Source: Bacillota bacterium
GTDB lineage: Bacteria > Armatimonadota > Hebobacteria > Hebobacterales > Hebobacteraceae
Direction of reading: 5' to 3'
Length of the DNA: 7,820 nt
Assembly (NCBI GenBank): GCA_030668755.1
Contig: DAOVEW010000030.1
Coordinates: 1-7,820 of the forward strand
The translations under genes and the position numbers were made by a program. The notes below the pieces were generated by a model. It was given only the letters and a program-made list of their open reading frames with translations, did not search any database and had not been told where the DNA came from. Positions 1-5,852 of this stretch are shown piece after piece (position 1 is the first letter of the stretch; each line of letters starts with the position of its first letter).

Positions 1-568
1 GCAAGCTCTGTCCCACCGAGGCCGGAGCAACACCCTCGCGCTCGGCCACCTTCTTGAGGTCTCCCAGTTCCTTGTAGAGCCAGAACCGCCGGTAGTGGAG
101 CGGCTGCCAACGCTCTTGGATAGCGGCCACCAGGTCCAGCATCCCGTTCACGGTGAGGTCGAGGAAGCGGTCGCCGGTTTGGTACCGGATCGGGGTATTC
201 TCTTTCTTCGCGGCATTGAGCGCGGCGCGCGACCTCTGGAAGGGCTCCCCGTCCATGAGCGCCGTCGTCTTCTCCAGCGGCGTGGCCAGCCCACCGATGC
301 CGATCCCGAAGCGAACCGCCTGCGGGTACAGCTCGCGGCACAGGAACTCAACCACGTCCAGACTGGCGGCCGGGTCCGAGACCAGCGCCTGGAACTCATC
401 CCCCAGCGTGATAGCGAACCGTACGGCCACCTCGTTCTGGAAGCGCGCGTTACATTCGCGGAGCGCGTCATGGACCCGGCGCTGGACCTCGGAGCGCTCG
501 GCGGGCGGCAACCGCGCCGACCCAACCAAGTCACCGGTTACTGCAACATACTCAGCTTGCTCGCCCAT
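1..568 (-). CDS. SatD-family protein with C-terminal helix-turn-helix-like tail (partial, 3' end outside window)
   Basis: I read this reading frame by hand because it runs off the left edge; 189 codons are visible. The ATG at 568-566 is preceded on the minus strand by GGGAG at a 7-base spacing. The protein opens with a beta strand and TGD (residues 11-13), followed by a helix rich in charged residues, then TLGDEFQ (54-60), RFGIGIGG (86-93) and a segment with MDG and SRAALNAAKK (105-122). This order matches the SatD family, whose members start with a strand ending in GD and carry a TLGDEFQ motif and a GIGIG strand. The TLGDEFQ strand resembles the GGDEF/nucleotidyl-cyclase fold, but no enzymatic activity is established for the family as far as I know. 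The tail (about 160-189, with KELGDLKKVAEREGVAPASV) looks like a helix-turn-helix. It is probably the last visible gene of the minus-strand sugar operon, 58 bases after the isomerase gene. A regulatory role is inference. Confidence 0.8.
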   Translation of the reverse strand, partial: MGEQAEYVAVTGDLVGSARLPPAERSEVQRRVHDALRECNARFQNEVAVRFAITLGDEFQALVSDPAASLDVVEFLCRELYPQAVRFGIGIGGLATPLEKTTALMDGEPFQRSRAALNAAKKENTPIRYQTGDRFLDLTVNGMLDLVAAIQERWQPLHYRRFWLYKELGDLKKVAEREGVAPASVGQSL

Positions 569-626
569 TCACATGCTCCCGCCAGCCAACTCGAATCGAG
601 CCGGCCCACCCACACGGGTTGCTCCT

Positions 627-1415
627 CTACGCGGCCGCCGCGACTCTCACTACGAACTCCCGCGCCTTCTTCGCTTCCGCGTTGATCTCCTCGAGGGTGG
701 TGCCGCCCACGCACTCGACCCAACAGGGGCCGGCGAACCCCGCTTCCGCCAGAATCGAGAAGATTCGCTCGAAGTCCACCAGCCCGACGCCGGGTGTAAT
801 CATCACCTCTCCGTGCTTGCCTCCGAGCTCGTCCTTGATGCACATCGCGCGGACGTGCTCGACGACCGTGGGCAGGTCTTGCTCGGCCTTCTCGCCGGTG
901 TAGTAGTAGATATTGCCTGGGTCATAGCAGACGCCGAAGTTTGGATGGTCGAACCGCTCAACCGCGCGCAGGAGGTCCCCTGCGAGCGCGCTGAGGCCGC
1001 CGTGTGGCTTGAGAAGGAGCATCACCCCGCGCTCGCCGGCAAAGTCCAGACAGCGCTCGACGGCCGAGTGCCACTTCTCGTATTGGTCCTCGTCGGCGGT
1101 TCCCAACAGCACGATGTACGGAAGGCCTAGCCACTGCACCCGATCGATCTCATGCTGAAAGAGACGTACCGCCTCCTCCAGCTCGCGCGATAGGTCGGGG
1201 TTGCCGAAGACAACCTGCGGAAGGAGCCCGCGGCTCTCAACCGCGGCTTTCAGGCGCGCGATCTCTTCCTCAGTCGAATCGGCCGAGAACACCGGTCCGT
1301 CGTCAAACGGTGCTAGCCCTACGATGGGGAAGCCCGCCGCGGCGATGCCGCGCAATGCTTCCTGGAGCGTGAAGTCCCACCAGGGCCGTGTCCAACACCC
1401 AAGCTCAATCTCCAT
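627..1415 (-). CDS. Sugar phosphate isomerase/epimerase-like TIM-barrel protein (AP endonuclease 2 superfamily)
   Basis: The protein has 262 residues, normal for a single-domain xylose isomerase-like TIM barrel. The frame is open to 1517, but the ATG at 1415 is preferred: GAGGGAGG lies 5 bases upstream and the protein then starts directly on a barrel strand (MEIELGCW). Recognisable segments are the LLLKPHGG strand (about 133-140), CYDPGNIYYYTG (163-174), MCIKDELGGK (191-200), TPGVGLVDFERIF (207-219) and CWVEC (231-235). These correspond to the four strands that carry metal ligands in the superfamily. Two of the usual four ligand positions differ: Lys136 stands where Glu is usual and Cys192 where His is usual, while Asp165 and Glu234 remain. 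The KPHGG and TPG-G-VDF pattern matches my memory of a divergent subfamily in planctomycete-like bacteria. The substrate cannot be told from sequence. It lies between the oxidoreductase and SatD-family genes, which suggests a role in carbohydrate breakdown. Confidence 0.88.
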   Translation of the reverse strand: MEIELGCWTRPWWDFTLQEALRGIAAAGFPIVGLAPFDDGPVFSADSTEEEIARLKAAVESRGLLPQVVFGNPDLSRELEEAVRLFQHEIDRVQWLGLPYIVLLGTADEDQYEKWHSAVERCLDFAGERGVMLLLKPHGGLSALAGDLLRAVERFDHPNFGVCYDPGNIYYYTGEKAEQDLPTVVEHVRAMCIKDELGGKHGEVMITPGVGLVDFERIFSILAEAGFAGPCWVECVGGTTLEEINAEAKKAREFVVRVAAAA

Positions 1416-1464
1416 ATCAGCCTCCCTCTGACACTCCCTCCCCCACAGCATATGTTCGACGCAG

Positions 1465-2472
1465 CTATACCCTGACGAACCTCCCCGTCCTCGCCGACTT
1501 GTACACCGCGAATGCAATCGCCAGATTCTTCCGCGACTCCCGCGCTGGGCTCGGCTTCGTCTTCCCCCGCCGCATCAGCGTCAAGACGGGTGCCAGCATC
1601 CCCGACCGCCGATCTTCCGTCTCGATCTCCTTCACACCGCGGCGCGTCACCAGGACGGGCTTCCCGCCGGATACCGCCTGGTCCATGTGGATGACCCCGT
1701 TCGTGCCCACAATCTTCGTCCAGTCCGCGTGGTACTTGCCGGCCGTCCACGTATCCTCGATCACCGCCACCACGCCGTTGCTCAGGCGGAGCGTGGCGCA
1801 CCCGTAGTCCTCCACCTTCAGTCCAGTATAGCGCTTATTAGCTATCTCCCCATGGACCACCTCGACCTCGGCACCGAAGAGATATCGCAGGATGTCGATC
1901 GTGTAGATCGCATGGTCCGCCCATGCGCCAAAGGGGACGAGCTTCGCATCCGTCCACCAACTCGGACCGGTTCGGTCGTGCCACGGCTTCGGCAGTCCTG
2001 ACCACATCGTCTGATAGAAGCTCACCGGCTGTCCGATCACCCCCCGCCTGATCATCGCCCTCAGCCGCGACTGCGTCCGCCCGCGGCCGAGCTGGTCGAA
2101 CGACCACAGGACACAGCCTTTGCTCTCGGCGAGTTCGATGAGGGAATCGGCCTGGCGGAGCGTCCTCGCCATCGGCTTCACACAGGCGACGTGCTTCCCG
2201 GCCCTGAGCGCCCTGCGCACCACCCCGACGTTGTCGCGCGTGTTCCCCAACGAGCAGACCAACTCGACGCGAGGGTCCGCGATGACGTCCTTGTAGTCAC
2301 CCGTGACGTAGTCCGTCTCGTACTTGGCCTTCACCTCCGAGAGCCTCTTCTGCGACCCATCGGCAATGGCCACCAGCTTCACGCCGGCCCCCTTGCTGGT
2401 TTCCTCCAGAATCCCGAACGCCGTGTACCAGTGATCGAGGCCGATGAGGCCAATGCCAACCTGTCTTGCCAT
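1465..2472 (-). CDS. Gfo/Idh/MocA family NAD(P)-dependent oxidoreductase
   Basis: The protein has 335 residues, typical of the family. An N-terminal Rossmann domain begins GIGLIGLDHW (6-15), a variant of the GxGxxG nucleotide loop, and continues with VAIAD (34-38), where the acidic residue ends beta-2. KHVACVKPMA (93-102) keeps the Lys-Pro of the family's EKP motif, with Val replacing Glu. The C-terminal alpha/beta domain holds DHAIYTIDILRYLFG (186-200), equivalent to the usual DxGxHxxD signature but with Tyr190 at the His position. Members usually oxidise or reduce sugars, inositols or biliverdin with NAD(P), and some act as hydrolases. AAGGAG lies 6 bases before the ATG, so the start is firm. 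It is the first gene of the minus-strand operon, 49 bases ahead of the isomerase gene, and is divergent from the AGE-family epimerase, which supports a shared sugar pathway. The substrate is unknown. With the catalytic His replaced, activity could differ from classical members. Confidence 0.92.
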   Translation of the reverse strand: MARQVGIGLIGLDHWYTAFGILEETSKGAGVKLVAIADGSQKRLSEVKAKYETDYVTGDYKDVIADPRVELVCSLGNTRDNVGVVRRALRAGKHVACVKPMARTLRQADSLIELAESKGCVLWSFDQLGRGRTQSRLRAMIRRGVIGQPVSFYQTMWSGLPKPWHDRTGPSWWTDAKLVPFGAWADHAIYTIDILRYLFGAEVEVVHGEIANKRYTGLKVEDYGCATLRLSNGVVAVIEDTWTAGKYHADWTKIVGTNGVIHMDQAVSGGKPVLVTRRGVKEIETEDRRSGMLAPVLTLMRRGKTKPSPARESRKNLAIAFAVYKSARTGRFVRV

Positions 2473-2535
2473 GCTCGACTCCTTCGCAGTATGTGTCTCA
2501 TGCCGTCGGTCATGTTTTCCGGCTGTCTGTCAACT

Positions 2536-2555
2536 GTCCTGCTGAAGCGCAGGAC
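2536..2555. repeat. Perfect 7-bp inverted repeat, candidate operator
   Basis: GTCCTGC and its exact reverse complement GCAGGAC flank the 6-base spacer TGAAGC. It ends 54 bases before the epimerase ATG and lies just upstream of a TTGACA on the minus strand, a position suited to controlling both divergent genes. It could equally be an RNA hairpin in a leader. The same GCAGGAC and TCCTGCT words recur in the palindrome at 3845-3865. Confidence 0.5.
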
Positions 2556-2594
2556 TGAGGCACGGCTCGCCGAAGCACTGGTGCCGAGTCTCGC

Positions 2595-2602
2595 GGAGGG
2601 AG
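2595..2602 (+). promoter_or_regulatory. Ribosome binding site deciding the epimerase start
   Basis: The purine run GGAGGGAG offers GGGAG at 7 bases from the ATG at 2610. The in-frame TTG at 2604 would sit only 4 bases from GGAGG and 1 base from the end of the run. The ATG is therefore preferred, although the TTG would add only two residues. Confidence 0.7.
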
Positions 2603-2609
2603 CTTGCCC

Positions 2610-3794
2610 ATGGGCGGTGCCACAGGAGAGCCGTTTCTCGACCTGAAACACCATCTTCTCACGCGAGTGCTCCCGTTCTGGGAGCGCCACAGCGTGGACG
2701 CCGACTGCGGCGGCTTCATCACCCATCTCGACCGCTCCGGCATGATCGCCGATCCCTCCGAGAAGTTCCTGGTCATGCAGACCCGGATGATCTACAGCTT
2801 CGCCGCCGGGGCTGAGATGGGCGGCTCGCGGGAGTGGCTCAACCTCGCGGAGCAGGGGGTGATCTTTCTCCTCGAGCACTTCCGCGATCGCGACCACGAT
2901 GGTTGGTATTGGTCTACGACTCGCCGCGGCGCGCCCCGCGAACTGGCCAAGCGCACGTACGGCCACGCCTTCGCCACATACGCGCTTGCCGAGTACGCTA
3001 GAATCGCACGGAATCACCGAGCCCTCGCCGCCGCCATCCACACCTGGAGCCTCATCGCCACCCACCTGTGGGACGCCGAGCACCAAGGGGCCATCGAAGC
3101 GTGCGACCGGACTTGGAGCCCCACCGATCCCTCCCACTCAATGGGCACGCACTTGCACACGCTCGAGGCGCTGCTCGCCCTCCACGAGGCGACCGGCGAA
3201 GATCGCTTCTGGCCCCACGTGCGAGCGATCTGCGACCTCATCTGCGGCCGAATGGTCGAGCCGCAACACCGATGCGGCCTCGAGAAGTTCCATCCCGACT
3301 GGTCGCACAACAGCGATCTGAGCCGGAACCTGGTGGACTATGGCCACAATTGCGAGGCCGCTTGGCTCCTCCTGCGCGTCCACCGCAGAGAGGAGAACCC
3401 GACCTATCGGGATGCCGCGCACAGCTTCCTCGACTACGTTCTCCGATACGGCCTCGACACGGCGCACGGCGGCGTCTTCTCACACGGGCCGCTTGGCGAG
3501 CCCGCGACAGTGAGGGAGAAAGTCTGGTGGGTGCAGACGGAGGCCGTCGTCGCCTTCCTGCTTGCGCACATCGTCTTCCAGGACTCGCGATACCTGGACG
3601 CGTTCCGCAGCGTAGCGGACTTCTCGCTCCGCCACCTCCACGACGCCGAATACGGCGAATGGTATCCCGCCACTCACGAGGATGGCAGGCCCTGCGACAC
3701 CCGCAAGGGCTTCGAGTGGAAGGCGGCGTATCACATCACCCAGGCGTGTGTCTACGGCCACTCCTACCTAACCGAGATCTCCCAACAGCGCTGA
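2610..3794 (+). CDS. N-acylglucosamine 2-epimerase (AGE) / cellobiose 2-epimerase family protein
   Basis: The product has 394 residues, the usual size for the (alpha/alpha)6-barrel AGE superfamily, which epimerises or isomerises sugars at C2 (GlcNAc/ManNAc, cellobiose, or mannose/fructose). Segments in family order are DADCGGF (30-36), MQTRMIYSF with Arg59, KRTYGHAFATYALAEY (114-129), SMGTHLHTLEALL (177-189), DYGHNCEAAWLLL (243-255), WWVQTEAVVAFL (306-317) and FEWKAAYHITQAC (368-380). The conserved histidines used in catalysis by cellobiose 2-epimerases are matched by His181 or His183, His246 and His375. The region after His375 reads ITQAC where the more usual form is N-x-R-A-C, so substrate contacts may differ. 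No signal peptide is visible, so the protein should be cytoplasmic. The gene is divergent from the oxidoreductase operon and probably works with it. The family is secure; the exact substrate is not determinable here. Confidence 0.92.
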   Translation: MGGATGEPFLDLKHHLLTRVLPFWERHSVDADCGGFITHLDRSGMIADPSEKFLVMQTRMIYSFAAGAEMGGSREWLNLAEQGVIFLLEHFRDRDHDGWYWSTTRRGAPRELAKRTYGHAFATYALAEYARIARNHRALAAAIHTWSLIATHLWDAEHQGAIEACDRTWSPTDPSHSMGTHLHTLEALLALHEATGEDRFWPHVRAICDLICGRMVEPQHRCGLEKFHPDWSHNSDLSRNLVDYGHNCEAAWLLLRVHRREENPTYRDAAHSFLDYVLRYGLDTAHGGVFSHGPLGEPATVREKVWWVQTEAVVAFLLAHIVFQDSRYLDAFRSVADFSLRHLHDAEYGEWYPATHEDGRPCDTRKGFEWKAAYHITQACVYGHSYLTEISQQR

Positions 3795-3844
3795 TCGCCC
3801 CCGGGGCGGGCCGGGCCGCGGCTCTGAGGGTGTTGTGCGCTTTC

Positions 3845-3865
3845 CGAGCAGGACAATCCTGCTCG
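3845..3865. repeat. Perfect 9-bp palindrome with 3-base loop
   Basis: CGAGCAGGA, loop CAA, then TCCTGCTCG form a perfect stem. It starts 50 bases after the epimerase stop and ends 50 bases before the ATG at 3916. No T-run follows (next bases are TCGGCC), so it is a weak terminator candidate. An operator or a dispersed palindromic element is equally possible. It shares the words GCAGGAC and TCCTGCT with the inverted repeat at 2536-2555, in swapped order. Confidence 0.55.
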
Positions 3866-3915
3866 TCGGCCTAACAGGTCTCCGGGCGACTGGAGCAGCC
3901 TGGGGAGGGATTAAC

Positions 3916-4332
3916 ATGCGATGCCTGCTGCCGTTCGCGCTTTGCCTCGGCGCGCTTGCCATCGGTCTGCTCTTCGCGGAGACCGCCGGGGTGTCAAAGC
4001 ACACCGTATGGGTCGTGCCCTGGGACCACGAAGGAACCTTGCGGGTCGAGCCTGGCGACGTCGTCGAGGTCTGGACACGCCCGATTCCCTTCATCCCCGA
4101 GAACCTCGACGTGCGCTTCCGCGCCTCGAAGGTCGGACCAGGCGTCGACCTGGTCGGCGATACTTTGCCCCACGAAGAGGGATCCATGGAGCGGCTCTAC
4201 TTCTTCAGGGCATTCGATCCCGGCCCGGCCATCCTCAAGGTGGAACAGGTCGACGGCGAGGGCAACGTCCAGGGCGCCTGGACCTATCAGGTGGAGGTGA
4301 TGTCTCCACACAAGAGCAGTCCACAGGAATAG
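3916..4332 (+). CDS. Small secreted beta-rich protein, possibly chagasin-like (I42) protease inhibitor
   Basis: The frame is open further upstream, but the ATG at 3916 has GGGGAGGGA ending 5 bases before it and gives a clean signal peptide, so a 138-residue product is chosen. Residues 1 to about 24 are a hydrophobic export signal (MRCLLPFALCLGALAIGLLF). The mature part is dominated by alternating hydrophobic strands: TVWVVPW (30-36), TLRVEPGDVVEVW (41-53), RLYFFRAFDPGPAILKVE (93-110) and TYQVEVM (123-129). Strand-PGD-strand, then a FxFxAxxPGxAxLxVE-like hairpin and a final VxV strand, resembles the layout of chagasin-family cysteine protease inhibitors and other immunoglobulin-like domains. 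The NPTTGY loop and the RPW-type loop of true chagasins are not visible, so the family call is tentative. It lies 87 bases upstream of a papain-family protease gene on the same strand, which motivates the inhibitor idea. A cupredoxin-like or generic beta-sandwich protein is the main alternative; no copper-ligand set is evident. Confidence 0.7.
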   Translation: MRCLLPFALCLGALAIGLLFAETAGVSKHTVWVVPWDHEGTLRVEPGDVVEVWTRPIPFIPENLDVRFRASKVGPGVDLVGDTLPHEEGSMERLYFFRAFDPGPAILKVEQVDGEGNVQGAWTYQVEVMSPHKSSPQE

Positions 4333-4363
4333 CTGCGCGCTCAATCCGTGGAAGGGCAGTCGG

Positions 4364-4388
4364 TGCAGCGGTGCCGCACCGCGTTGCA
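4364..4388 (+). repeat. Imperfect hairpin in the leader of the protease gene
   Basis: GCGGTG (4368-4373) pairs with CACCGC (4377-4382) across the 3-base loop CCG. Outer TGCA words (4364-4367 and 4385-4388) extend the stem after a 2-base bulge. It lies between the small secreted protein gene and the protease Shine-Dalgarno, with no T-run after it. It may be a partial terminator or a processing site that unequalises expression of the two genes. Confidence 0.35.
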
Positions 4389-4405
4389 GTAGCACAGAAC
4401 CCAAC

Positions 4406-4411
4406 AGGAGG
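4406..4411 (+). promoter_or_regulatory. Shine-Dalgarno deciding the protease start
   Basis: AGGAGG is a full consensus 8 bases before the ATG at 4420. The in-frame TTG at 4414 would be only 2 bases from it, too close to be used, so the ATG is chosen. Confidence 0.8.
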
Positions 4412-4419
4412 AATTGGCG

Positions 4420-5595
4420 ATGTCTAGCACGCACAGTTCACGACGTAGCGGCCTGCTGGTTGCGGCCGTTCTGGTGTTGCTGGCGCTCGCCGTCGGCATC
4501 GCGTGCGCGGCCGCTATCATGCAGCTGCCGCGGGCAGCGCTGATCCCCGGCGTTCCGGAGAAGATCATCGAGGTCCCCACGGTCCGCCTACAGCAGATCA
4601 CGGCGAGCAAGTCGCAGGCGAACATGGCTGTCCTCAGGCAGACCTACTTCGTGCGCAATAACGTTCCCCATATCCGCCTCGGCGCTGACGAGTTTAAGCT
4701 GCTGCCGCTCAGCAGACTGGAATACACGCCGAGCGCGCAGGAGTTTAAGGCATCCCAACAGATGCCAGTGTACCTGACACCGTACCGGAACTACGTGTAC
4801 GGCCAGCCCTACAAGATCCCCGACGTCGTGGACCATCGCCCCAACCAGACTTCGATCAAGGACCAAGCAGGCCGGCTGACGTGCGTCTGCTTTGCATCCA
4901 TGGCCGGCCTCGAGGTGGCGTACGGCGGTACGGTCATCGATCTGTCCGAGAACTACGCGAACTACCTCTACATGAAGGCTGAGGACCGCGGCTGCAAAAG
5001 CGCCGGCCTTCAGACTCACATGTCGGCAGACTACCTGTCCGACCACGGCGTCTGCCGGGAGACGGTTTGTCCCTATCAGACCTCTTATCCAGCGTGGTGC
5101 AACAACGGCGCGAACCCCGCTCCGGCCAAGCGCGCCGACGCAGAGGCGAAGCGCCCCTTCAAGATCAAGAGCTACCACAAGATCTGGCGCAAGGATGACC
5201 TCGCCACGGACACCGGTGCCTGGATCAACAACCCGCGCTATCTCGAAGCCATCCTCCGCTCGGGGAAGGACATCGTCTTCGGGACGTACGTCGCCGGCTG
5301 GAGCGGCGACTGCACCGGCGTCCTCGACGTCCAGCTCGGCCCCGGGGGCAACCCTCTGCCGAGCGTGGCCGGCCACGCAATGCTCGTCTGCGGCTACAAC
5401 CGACCGGAGGAGTACTTCATGGTGAAGAACTCCTGGGGCACGGACAAGGGGCAAGACGGCTACTTCTACCTCTCTTACGACTACATTCGCACCTACGCGA
5501 AGTACGGATACGTGATAGACGAGGTTGAGCCGCTGGCGCTCGTCCCGCTGCGGCCGATGCTGCGCGCCGTGCCGATGCAGCGGTCGAACGACTAG
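4420..5595 (+). CDS. Papain-family (C1A) cysteine protease, exported or membrane-anchored
   Basis: The product has 391 residues. Basic residues (RR at 8-9) precede a hydrophobic segment of about 22 residues (11-33), which is a signal peptide or single membrane anchor; no perfect lipobox precedes Cys29. Residues about 34-135 form a pro- or linker region that I do not recognise. The peptidase domain follows: IKDQAGRLTCVCFASMAGLE (146-165) holds the oxyanion-hole Gln149 and nucleophile Cys155, GHAMLVCGY (318-326) holds catalytic His319, and YFMVKNSWGT (332-341) holds Asn337. The tail motif GQDGYFYLSYDY matches the papain GYxxxxY ending. Unusually, the tryptophan that follows the nucleophile in most papains (CWAF) is replaced, giving CVCF with a second cysteine at 157. 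Further cysteines (192, 212, 217, 227, 298, 324) suggest disulfides in an extracytoplasmic protein. It probably degrades external protein or processes surface proteins. The adjacent upstream gene may encode its inhibitor. Confidence 0.93.
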   Translation: MSSTHSSRRSGLLVAAVLVLLALAVGIACAAAIMQLPRAALIPGVPEKIIEVPTVRLQQITASKSQANMAVLRQTYFVRNNVPHIRLGADEFKLLPLSRLEYTPSAQEFKASQQMPVYLTPYRNYVYGQPYKIPDVVDHRPNQTSIKDQAGRLTCVCFASMAGLEVAYGGTVIDLSENYANYLYMKAEDRGCKSAGLQTHMSADYLSDHGVCRETVCPYQTSYPAWCNNGANPAPAKRADAEAKRPFKIKSYHKIWRKDDLATDTGAWINNPRYLEAILRSGKDIVFGTYVAGWSGDCTGVLDVQLGPGGNPLPSVAGHAMLVCGYNRPEEYFMVKNSWGTDKGQDGYFYLSYDYIRTYAKYGYVIDEVEPLALVPLRPMLRAVPMQRSND

Positions 5596-5618
5596 CTCAA
5601 AGACGGAGATGATGACCC

Positions 5619-5647
5619 GACGGGCGGCCCCACGCGGGCCGCCCGTC
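5619..5647 (+). terminator. Strong GC-rich hairpin after the protease gene
   Basis: GACGGGCGGCCC and its exact reverse complement GGGCCGCCCGTC form a perfect 12-bp stem around the 5-base loop CACGC. It begins 24 bases after the protease stop. The following bases (TCCGCG) are not a U-tract, so it is a terminator-like hairpin that may act with Rho or as a 3'-end stabiliser. Confidence 0.75.
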
Positions 5648-5792
5648 TCCGCGCTCTCCAATCCTCCGAATGACATGGCCGGCGACTGGGAGCCGCCCTT
5701 ACGAGTGGGATGCCACTGTGGTCTCGTCTTCCGGCTAAGACACGATTCCACGGAATCGACAATGCGGGCCTGTGTCCTCCGCCGCGACCTGC
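5648..5792. other. Non-coding spacer with no recognised feature
   Basis: Between the protease terminator hairpin and the next promoter I see no reading frame with a credible start, no RNA gene and no repeat. The local reading frames lack Shine-Dalgarno sequences and conserved motifs. Confidence 0.5.
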
Positions 5793-5822
5793 TTGACACC
5801 GCAGCAATACGCTTGCTACAAT
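5793..5822 (+). promoter_or_regulatory. Near-consensus sigma-70 extended -10 promoter
   Basis: TTGACA (5793-5798) is a perfect -35 box. After 18 bases comes TACAAT (5817-5822), one mismatch from TATAAT, preceded by TG at 5814-5815 as in an extended -10. Transcription should begin near 5829, giving a leader of about 24 bases before the ATG at 5853. It is the best promoter in the window and probably serves the small charged protein and, by read-through, accB-hom. Confidence 0.85.
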
Positions 5823-5852
5823 CCGAGTGTCGTTAACATACGGAGTGTTTAT

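Larger units (their letters stand above)
2473..2609. promoter_or_regulatory. Divergent intergenic region between oxidoreductase and epimerase genes
   Basis: These 137 bases separate two divergent start codons and must hold the promoters of both transcription units unless one is internal. On the minus strand a perfect TTGACA (2533-2528) could be a -35 box, but I find no good -10 hexamer at 16-18 bases from it. No convincing sigma-70 pair is visible on the plus strand. A perfect inverted repeat at 2536-2555 abuts the TTGACA and is the best operator candidate. The assignment is inference. Confidence 0.45.

Noticed and set aside
153..1130. Long plus-strand reading frame of 325 codons across the SatD and isomerase genes
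   Set aside because: It spans two genes with clear family motifs on the minus strand, has no recognisable domain and is rich in low-complexity Ser/Arg/Ala; it is a GC-bias shadow.
1416..1517. N-terminal extension of the isomerase
   Set aside because: The extra 34 residues are Arg/Cys/Gly-rich, do not look like barrel sequence and would overlap the end of the oxidoreductase gene; a strong Shine-Dalgarno precedes 1415.
3797..3823. GC-only run after the epimerase stop as a terminator
   Set aside because: It is rich in C and G blocks but forms no clean stem with a proper loop and has no T-run; I cannot support a terminator there.
3068..3874. Plus-strand reading frame of 268 codons overlapping the AGE-family gene
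   Set aside because: Extremely Arg/Pro-rich, no start signal and no motif; a frame-shifted shadow of the epimerase gene.
4492..4506. Lipoprotein signal at Cys29 of the protease
   Set aside because: The residues before the Cys (GIA) lack the Leu/Val/Ile expected at -3 of a lipobox, so a plain signal peptide or membrane anchor is preferred.
4588..5799. Minus-strand reading frame of 403 codons opposite the protease gene
   Set aside because: The plus strand encodes an intact papain domain with all catalytic residues; the opposite frame shows only Val/Ala/Arg-rich sequence and crosses the terminator hairpin.
5772..5852. Upstream extension of the small charged protein to the start at 5772
   Set aside because: The extension would begin before the -35 box of the promoter at 5793-5822 and has no Shine-Dalgarno; the ATG at 5853 has both context and spacing.
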